Positions 1-5,659 of a stretch of DNA of 5,659 nt are shown here, one piece after another. This DNA comes from Actinomycetota bacterium. GTDB taxonomy: Bacteria > Actinomycetota > Acidimicrobiia > Acidimicrobiales > Ilumatobacteraceae. Made by a program: the position numbers and the translations under genes. The stretch covers positions 1 through 5,659 of the forward strand of contig RFNE01000338.1 of NCBI GenBank assembly GCA_009927375.1, in the 5' to 3' direction. The notes below the pieces were generated by a model. That model was not told the origin of the DNA. It saw only the letters and a list, made by a program, of their open reading frames with translations, and did not search any database. The number at the start of each line of letters is the position of its first letter. Position 1 is the stretch's first letter.

Positions 1-147
1 CTGAAGCTTGACCGGCGTGAGCTCGGTGCAACCCTCTTGTGCAGCTGCCGTCGTGTCGGATGAGCTGTCCGAACCACCGCAAGCTGCGGTGATCAGCGAC
101 AACGCAGCCAAGCCCGCAACGGCGAACTTGATACGTGATTTCCTCAT
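1..147 (-). CDS. ABC transporter substrate-binding lipoprotein, N-terminal fragment
   Basis: Only the first 49 codons are in the window; the gene continues past its left edge. The ATG at 147..145 gives MRKSRIKFAVAGLAALSLIT, then AACGGSDSSSDTT. This is a basic n-region, a hydrophobic core of about 14 residues, and a lipobox-like ITAAC with Cys23 as the likely lipidated residue, followed by a Gly/Ser/Asp/Thr-rich linker as in many actinobacterial solute-binding lipoproteins. A strong G-rich Shine-Dalgarno (positions 156-162) lies 8 nt upstream of the ATG. The gene starts 30 nt after permease B and is co-oriented with the ABC genes, so it most likely encodes the extracytoplasmic receptor of this importer, anchored to the membrane and delivering substrate to the two permeases. 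By analogy with NitT/TauT/ThiY systems an NMT1-like fold is expected, but none of that domain is visible here. The ligand is inferred from context to be a pyrimidine or a pyrimidine breakdown product. The lipoprotein call is firm and the ligand is not. Confidence 0.82.
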   Translation of the reverse strand, partial: MRKSRIKFAVAGLAALSLITAACGGSDSSSDTTAAAQEGCTELTPVKLQ

Positions 148-155
148 TGGTTGTA

Positions 156-162
156 CTCCCCC
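156..162 (-). promoter_or_regulatory. Strong ribosome binding site of the substrate-binding protein gene
   Basis: On the minus strand this reads GGGGGAG, 8 nt before the ATG at 147. It fixes the start codon of the lipoprotein gene, which is too short in this window to be judged by length. It directly abuts the 16-bp palindrome at 163-178, so folding of the leader could influence access to it. Confidence 0.6.
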
Positions 163-178
163 GAGAACCTGGGTTCTC
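163..178 (-). repeat. Perfect inverted repeat between permease B and the substrate-binding protein gene
   Basis: Seven-base arms GAGAACC and GGTTCTC flank a 2-nt centre. As RNA this could form a stem of about 6 bp with a 4-nt loop once the innermost pair opens. It covers nearly all the spacer upstream of the Shine-Dalgarno and overlaps the last codon of permease B by one base. No T-tract follows, so it is not a canonical intrinsic terminator. Small hairpins before binding-protein genes can protect the downstream message and raise its level relative to the permeases. A protein-binding operator is an alternative reading. The symmetry is seen directly; the function is inference. Confidence 0.4.
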
Positions 179-954
179 TACTTACTGTTGTTGTTTGTGG
201 CACCGCCACCCCGAGAGGTGACGTTCTCCAGCACTACGGAGACTATGTAGAACACTAGCCCGAGCAGGCAAGCCCCCAGAACGTAGGCCCAGGCTGCGGC
301 GTTCTTCGAATTGGCGATGTTGCTCGTGATCCGGCTCCCAAGGCCGTTCTGGGAACCACCGAAGTATTCGGACACGAACGCGGTGATCACGGAAGCTGGC
401 GCGGCGATCTTCAATGCGGTGAACAGGTACGGCACCGCATTTGGCACCCGCACCTTGCGCAAGATCTCGAACTCGCTCGCCGCATACGAGCGCATCAACT
501 CCACGTGCGTGCTGCGCACCTGGGTGAGACCCTTTGCCACGTTGACGAGCACGATGAAATACACCACGAGGGTCACCATGAATCGGCGCGGGATCTCACT
601 CGTGATCGAGTACATGTTGTTGAGAACCGCCACCAGCACGAAGATCGGGATTGCGTTCAGCGCAATGGCAAGCGGGGTGATCAACTCACCCAAGAACTTG
701 TAACGGCTGAGCACGAAGCTCATCGCCACACCGAGAACCGTTCCGACGACGAGCCCGACGAGCGCGTTCATTCCCGACACCGAAGCCGCCTCCCAGATTC
801 GTGAGGCATTCGACCAGAACTGCTCGACGATCTTCGATGGCGGCGCAAGGAAGTACGGCTTCAGGTTGAAACCGCGCACGGCGCCTTCCCACAGTCCGAG
901 GAAACCGAGTCCGAAGAGGACCGGTGCGACGATGCGAGAGAGTCGAGCGATCAC
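178..954 (-). CDS. ABC transporter permease B (NitT/TauT/ThiX-like, BPD_transp_1)
   Basis: This 258-residue integral membrane protein forms one half of the transmembrane channel of the importer. It has about six hydrophobic segments: roughly residues 8-25, 62-84, 92-112, 124-142, 182-198 and 222-243. The N-terminal YFLAPPSKIVEQFW (34-47) matches the 'LPSP..v' element of SsuC/TauC/ThiX-type permeases. The cytoplasmic EAA coupling loop is at about 152-175 (ELMRSYAASEFEILRKV, then RVPNAVPYLF); its usual conserved Gly is Ala here. The start is a GTG at 954..952 with GAGGA at 964-968, 9 nt upstream inside the end of the ATPase gene. No nearby ATG exists (the next Met is residue 62). It begins 2 nt after the ATPase stop, so the two are surely co-translated. 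It is related to permease A, so the channel is probably a heterodimer. The substrate is not readable from the sequence; context suggests a pyrimidine-related compound. The fold assignment is confident. Confidence 0.9.
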   Translation of the reverse strand: MIARLSRIVAPVLFGLGFLGLWEGAVRGFNLKPYFLAPPSKIVEQFWSNASRIWEAASVSGMNALVGLVVGTVLGVAMSFVLSRYKFLGELITPLAIALNAIPIFVLVAVLNNMYSITSEIPRRFMVTLVVYFIVLVNVAKGLTQVRSTHVELMRSYAASEFEILRKVRVPNAVPYLFTALKIAAPASVITAFVSEYFGGSQNGLGSRITSNIANSKNAAAWAYVLGACLLGLVFYIVSVVLENVTSRGGGATNNNSK

Positions 955-956
955 GT

Positions 957-1769
957 TCAGCGGTCCTCGACTCCGCGCACGGCATTCGATGCGACGTGAT
1001 CGGCGTGCGATCCACGCAGCGCTTCGCGCACTGCGGTGATGCCCTGGAAGAACTCGTCTGCATTGCGCGTGTCTTCGGTGCGACCCTTGCCCAACTTCAC
1101 GTCGATGAGATCCGTGATGCGGCCCGGACGTGGCGACATGACCACCACGCGGTGTGACAGATACACGGCCTCCGGAATGGAGTGCGTGACGAAGACGACG
1201 GTCGTGCCCGTCTCTGCACAGATCCGCAGGAGCTCACCCTGCATGTACTCGCGGGTCATCTCATCCAATGCACCAAATGGTTCGTCCATCAACAGCAGTG
1301 GTGGGTGCGCGGCAAGTGCGCGAGCGATCGCGATGCGCTGCTGCATGCCACCCGACAACTGCCACGGATACAACTCACCGAACTCGGGCAACTTGACGAG
1401 CTCGAGCATCTCCTTGGCACGATCACTTCGCTTGTTCTTGTCCCAACCCTTCAACTCGAGCGGGAGCTCGATGTTCTTGGAGACCGTGCGCCAGTCGAAC
1501 AGACCGGCCTGCTGGAACGCCATGCCGTAGTCCTGATCCAAACGAGCTTGCTGCGAGGGCTTGCCGTTCACTGTGACGGTTCCGTTCGTCGGCTCGAGCA
1601 GGTTGGCGATCAGTCGCAACAACGTCGACTTACCGCATCCCGACGGACCGATGAGCGAGACGAACTCACCCTGCTCGACCGTCAAGTTCACGTCAACGAG
1701 CGCGTCGACTTGCTTCGGCGTGCCCTGGTTGAAGATCTTGCTGACACCGTTCACCGATACTGCACTCAC
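957..1769 (-). CDS. ABC transporter ATP-binding protein (NitT/TauT/SsuB-like)
   Basis: This 270-residue cytoplasmic ATPase powers the importer encoded around it. All motifs are intact: Walker A GPSGCGKST (41-49), Q-loop in AFQQAGLF (Gln86), signature LSGGMQQR (138-145), Walker B LLLMDEP with catalytic Glu (158-164), D-loop GALDE (166-170), and switch His196 in FVTHSIPEA. The VFVTHSIPEAVYLSHRVVVM stretch and the FDWRTV after the Q-loop are typical of the NitT/TauT/SsuB/ThiZ subgroup. The length is normal for that subgroup. The start is a GTG at 1769..1767, chosen because AAGGAG (1778-1783) lies 8 nt upstream and the reading begins just before the first beta strand. Its GTGA overlaps the permease A stop by 4 nt, and permease B follows after 2 nt. 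It is the only ATPase in the window and probably works as a homodimer on both permeases. The substrate cannot be deduced from this subunit. Confidence 0.95.
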   Translation of the reverse strand: MSAVSVNGVSKIFNQGTPKQVDALVDVNLTVEQGEFVSLIGPSGCGKSTLLRLIANLLEPTNGTVTVNGKPSQQARLDQDYGMAFQQAGLFDWRTVSKNIELPLELKGWDKNKRSDRAKEMLELVKLPEFGELYPWQLSGGMQQRIAIARALAAHPPLLLMDEPFGALDEMTREYMQGELLRICAETGTTVVFVTHSIPEAVYLSHRVVVMSPRPGRITDLIDVKLGKGRTEDTRNADEFFQGITAVREALRGSHADHVASNAVRGVEDR

Positions 1770-2646
1770 GTCGTTGTCTCCTTCGGTCGATTCCTCATCA
1801 ACAACACATCCGAGATGGCCACGAAACCCGCCATCGTGAGACCAAGGGCAGCGGCGCCGAACACTGCGGTGAACACCTTCGCTGGATCACCCGTCGCTTC
1901 GCGCGCATACTCGATGATCAAGCGACCAATTCCGCCCTTCAAGCCGGTCGAGATCTCCGCGACGACGACGCCAACGACCGAACCCGATGCGCCGAGCTTG
2001 AACGCCGGCACCATGTACGGAACTGCGGCAGGAAAGCGCAACTTGGTGAGCGTCTGGCGCCAGGTCGAGGCATAACTCTCCATCAGCTCAAGGGCTGCAG
2101 CCGGGGCACTCGACAGTCCGCGCAACGTGCCGACCGCGATCGGAAAGAACGCCAGGAACGCACCGAGGACCGATGCTGACAGCCAGCGAGGCCAGACGAA
2201 CGAGCCGATCTCGAGCTTCCCTCCCCACGACACCACGAGTGGCGCGAGCGCAATGAGGGGAACGGTCTGGAAACGACGAGATATGGCAGGAGCCCGCGCT
2301 CCACCACCTTGTATCGCGTCATGAGCACGGCAAGTCCGACCCCGATCGATGCGCCGAGGGCGAAGCCGACGACGGACAACCGGAACGAAAACCATGCGCC
2401 ACTCAGGACGACTACCCAGATCTTTCGGTCACTTCCGCGAACCTCTGGGCGTCCGTACCGCGCAAGCATGTCCCAGATGTGTGGCATCGCGGTGTCGTTC
2501 GAACGCGGGAAGATGTTGATCCCGAGCACCTTGCCGCCATCTTCTGGCCCGAGCACTTTGTACAACTCCCACAACACGCCGACGAGGGCAACCGCGAGCA
2601 CGAACATCGACGTGCGATACGCGGCGCGGCGAACGAACGGGCTCAT
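1766..2646 (-). pseudogene. ABC transporter permease A (BPD_transp_1), interrupted by an apparent 1-nt frameshift
   Basis: This is the second membrane subunit of the importer, read in two frames. From the ATG at 2646 the frame encodes residues 1-126, ending ERGLLPYLVVS. The rest, starting QTVPLIALAPLVVSWGG, is in the next frame from 2269 to the TGA at 1768..1766. One extra C in TTTCC (plus-strand 2269-2273) would give TTTCCCAG and join them as LLPYLVVS-QTVPLIALAP, the pattern usual in SsuC/TauC relatives, for a total of 293 residues. Membrane segments lie near 12-30, 80-108, 127-138, 154-175, 215-232 and 256-282 (corrected numbering). The EAA loop is at about 187-213 (ELMESYASTWRQTLTKLRFP). 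The loop after the first membrane segment is longer than in permease B. Its ATGA overlaps the LLM gene stop by 4 nt and its own Shine-Dalgarno is weak, so translation is probably coupled. Without the correction the product would end at 187 residues, lacking the coupling loop. Sequencing error is at least as likely as a true pseudogene. Confidence 0.85.
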
Positions 2647-3659
2647 TGCTTGGCTTTGCCCAGCTCCTGAATTGCAGGGAGGATCTTTTCGCCGTAGGCC
2701 TCGAGGGTCTCTTCCTTGCCGTCGTGCTGCAGGTAGATCGCGAACTGATCCACTCCGAGCTCCTTCAGTTCGGTGAGACGGCGAATGTGTTCATTGGTGT
2801 CACCAAGGATGCAGAAACGGTCCACGATCTCATCCGGAACGAACGTCGTGTGGCTGTTGCCCGCACGACCGTGCTCGTTGTAGTCGTAGCCCTGGCGACC
2901 CTTGATGTAATCGGTGAGCGCCTTGGGCACGTTCGAGTTCTCGCCATAACGCTCGACGATGTCGGCCACGTGGTTGCCCACCATTCCACCGAACCAACGC
3001 GTCTGCTCGCGCATGTGCGCGATGTCCTTGCCGACGTACGCCGGAGCCGCGACACAGATCTTCACGGACTTCGGATCGCGTCCCGCGGCCTTCGCAGCGT
3101 CGCGCACCGCTCCGATCGTCCACTCAGCGATGCTCAAGTCGGCGAGCTGCAGGATGAACCCGTCGCCCACTTCCCCGGTGAGCGCGAGCGCCTTCGGTCC
3201 GTATGCGGCAACCCACACTTCGAGCTCACTCTTGGACGCCCATGGGAACCTGATGGAGGAACCGTTGTAGTCGACCGCACGACCGCATCCGAGTTCGCGA
3301 ATGACGTGGATGCTCTCACGCAGCGTGGCGAGGGTCGTCGGCTTGCCGTTCGTGACGCGCACTGCCGAGTCACCACGACCGATGCCGCACACGGTGCGGT
3401 TGCCGAACATCTCATTCAGCGTCGCGTACGTACTTGCGGTCACGGTCCAGTCGCGCGTGGCAGGATTCGTCACCATCGGTCCGACGACCACGTTGCGCGT
3501 CTCGGCCAAGATCTGGCTGTAGATCACGTACGGCTCCTGCCACAGGATGTGACTGTCGAAGGTCCACACGTGTGAGAACCCGTACATGTCGGCCTTCTTG
3601 GCGAGGTCGACCACGCGCGCCGATGGCGGGGTCGTCTGCAGTACTACGCCGATGTCCAT
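2643..3659 (-). CDS. LLM-class flavin/F420-dependent oxidoreductase (luciferase-like)
   Basis: This 338-residue cytoplasmic enzyme has the luciferase-like TIM-barrel fold. Family landmarks run in order: MDIGVVLQ first strand (1-8), FSHVWTFDSH (28-37), GPMVTNPATRDWTVTAS (60-76), CGIGRGDSAVR (91-101), LEVWVAAYGPKALALTGEVG (146-165) with DGFIL after it, and the C-terminal LGDTNEHIRRLTELKELGVD (285-304). It resembles actinobacterial F420-dependent reductases (Mer/MSMEG-type) and, from memory, the CPS_4043-like family, but the cofactor (F420 or FMN) cannot be decided by eye. The ATG at 3659 has AGGGGG at 3664-3669, 4 nt upstream. It lies 18 nt after mmsA and overlaps permease A by 4 nt, so it belongs to the catabolic operon. 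The pyrimidine monooxygenase RutA is a member of the same superfamily, which makes a role on the pyrimidine ring or on a related analogue plausible. That role is inference. The superfamily call is firm; the reaction is unknown. Confidence 0.9.
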   Translation of the reverse strand: MDIGVVLQTTPPSARVVDLAKKADMYGFSHVWTFDSHILWQEPYVIYSQILAETRNVVVGPMVTNPATRDWTVTASTYATLNEMFGNRTVCGIGRGDSAVRVTNGKPTTLATLRESIHVIRELGCGRAVDYNGSSIRFPWASKSELEVWVAAYGPKALALTGEVGDGFILQLADLSIAEWTIGAVRDAAKAAGRDPKSVKICVAAPAYVGKDIAHMREQTRWFGGMVGNHVADIVERYGENSNVPKALTDYIKGRQGYDYNEHGRAGNSHTTFVPDEIVDRFCILGDTNEHIRRLTELKELGVDQFAIYLQHDGKEETLEAYGEKILPAIQELGKAKQ

Positions 3660-3663
3660 CTGT

Positions 3664-3669
3664 CCCCCT
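3664..3669 (-). promoter_or_regulatory. Ribosome binding site of the LLM oxidoreductase gene
   Basis: AGGGGG on the minus strand, 4 nt before the ATG at 3659, sits in the 18-nt spacer after the mmsA stop. It supports this start, which also places the first beta strand (MDIGVVLQ) at the N-terminus as expected for the family. Confidence 0.55.
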
Positions 3670-3677
3670 GTAGTCGA

Positions 3678-5162
<1,485 letters not shown>

Positions 5163-5167
5163 GTCGG

Positions 5168-5173
5168 TTCCTT
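5168..5173 (-). promoter_or_regulatory. Ribosome binding site of mmsA
   Basis: AAGGAA on the minus strand, 5 nt before the ATG at 5162, lies in the 24-nt gap after the dihydropyrimidinase stop codon. It supports the MERISHW start, the usual MmsA N-terminus. No promoter is apparent in this short gap, so mmsA probably depends on read-through from upstream. Confidence 0.55.
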
Positions 5174-5186
5174 GTCTCTTCGTGTC

Positions 5187-5659
5187 TTAGTTGAGGTATT
5201 GGCAGAGACCACGCTTGATGAACTTGCCGTGGCCCTTCTTGCCGGTGAACTTGTCGTTTTCGATCACGATCGAGCCACGCGAGAGCACGGTGTCGACCTT
5301 GCCGTCGACCACGAACCCTTCCCACGAGGAGTGGTCCATGTTCATGTGGTGCTTGTCGTTGATACCGATCTTGGTCTTCGTGTTCGGATCCCACACGAGG
5401 ATGTCGGCGTCCGAACCTGGGGCGATGATCCCCTTCTTCGGATACATGCCGAACATGCGCGCCGGTGACGTGCTGCACGTCTCCACCCAACGCTCGAGCG
5501 AGATTCGCCCTGCACGACACCCTGATAGATGAGTTCCATGCGGTGCTCGACACCACCCATGCCGTTCGGAATCTTGGAGAAGTTACCGATACCAAGTTCC
5601 TTCTGGTCCTTCATGCAGAACGGGCAGTGGTCGGTCGACACGACGGCCAGTTCGTTCAT
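5187..5659 (-). pseudogene. Dihydropyrimidinase/hydantoinase, C-terminal part, with an apparent 1-nt frameshift
   Basis: The 3' third of an amidohydrolase gene; the rest lies beyond the right edge. The family hydrolyses dihydrouracil or dihydrothymine to N-carbamoyl-beta-amino acids. The visible 5' frame encodes VVSTDHCPF with the metal/catalytic Asp (visible residue 10) and FSKIPNGMGGVEHRM with the substrate-contacting Asn (visible residue 32). The 22-residue spacing matches what is expected. After GVVQG the reading moves to another frame: RISLERWVETCSTSPARMFG, then MYPKKGIIAPGSDADILVWDP, a classic dihydropyrimidinase C-terminus ending RGLCQYLN and TAA at 5189..5187. One base is missing between 5508 and 5507, in the GGGC run. 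Restored, the visible piece is about 157 residues of a protein usually near 460-490. The Met at 5659 is internal, not a start. An allantoinase or D-hydantoinase role is possible, but mmsA next door favours pyrimidine catabolism. The shift may be a read error or a real lesion. Confidence 0.85.

Noticed and set aside
163..178. Intrinsic terminator after permease B
   Set aside because: The stem is short and is followed by a G-run and a ribosome binding site, not a T-tract. The next gene belongs to the same transporter.
1182..2075. Plus-strand open frame (297 codons) across the ATPase and permease A
   Set aside because: It spans the antisense of two clearly coding genes and has low-complexity Arg/Leu/Gln/Glu composition with no motif.
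2083..2395. Two overlapping minus-strand frames read as two separate short permease genes
   Set aside because: The overlap parts are nonsense in each frame (Arg/Ser-rich tail in one, Arg-rich head in the other). A single-base correction gives one normal 293-residue permease.
2646..3575. Long open frame (309 codons) on the plus strand opposite the LLM gene
   Set aside because: It is a shadow of the LLM oxidoreductase codon bias: it has no family landmarks, and the opposite strand is a complete enzyme with its own ribosome binding site.
5187..5486. Separate small gene starting at the Met of METCSTSPARMFG
   Set aside because: This is the C-terminal segment of dihydropyrimidinase in the shifted frame. 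Conserved sequence (RISLERWV) extends upstream of that Met, so it is not a true start.

Overview
The window is a single minus-strand operon fragment of seven tightly packed genes with no intergenic gap above 30 nt. In transcription order (high to low coordinates) it holds: the 3' end of a dihydropyrimidinase/hydantoinase gene, a CoA-acylating (methyl)malonate-semialdehyde dehydrogenase (mmsA), a luciferase-like (LLM) flavin or F420 oxidoreductase, an ABC permease, an ABC ATPase, a second ABC permease, and the 5' end of a lipoprotein substrate-binding protein. Both edge genes are cut by the window.

The moderately high GC content (roughly 60% by eye), GTG starts, G-rich Shine-Dalgarno sites, the actinobacterial-looking lipoprotein start (short basic N-terminus, lipobox Cys23, then GGSDSSSDTTAA) and an F420/LLM-type enzyme together suggest an actinomycetote, perhaps a marine or freshwater acidimicrobial lineage. 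This is inference. No marker gene is present.

Region by region: 5187-5659 is the dihydropyrimidinase C-terminal part; 3678-5162 is mmsA; 2643-3659 is the LLM oxidoreductase; 1766-2646 is permease A; 957-1769 is the ATPase; 178-954 is permease B; 1-147 is the substrate-binding lipoprotein. Start and stop codons overlap by 4 nt (ATGA, GTGA) at two junctions, which indicates translational coupling.

The genes make sense together as uptake plus reductive degradation of pyrimidines. Dihydropyrimidinase opens dihydrouracil or dihydrothymine. After the ureidopropionase and transaminase steps (not in the window), MmsA converts malonate or methylmalonate semialdehyde to acetyl-CoA or propionyl-CoA. 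The ABC system (NitT/TauT/ThiXYZ type, with two different permeases) would import the substrate. The LLM enzyme has no assigned place in the classical reductive pathway and is the most interesting unknown. One idea is that it replaces the usual dihydropyrimidine dehydrogenase.

Two genes, the dihydropyrimidinase and permease A, each carry an apparent one-base deletion in a short homopolymer. Restoring one base in each gives a full family-like protein. The pair looks more like sequencing or assembly error than gene decay, but the sequence alone cannot settle this.
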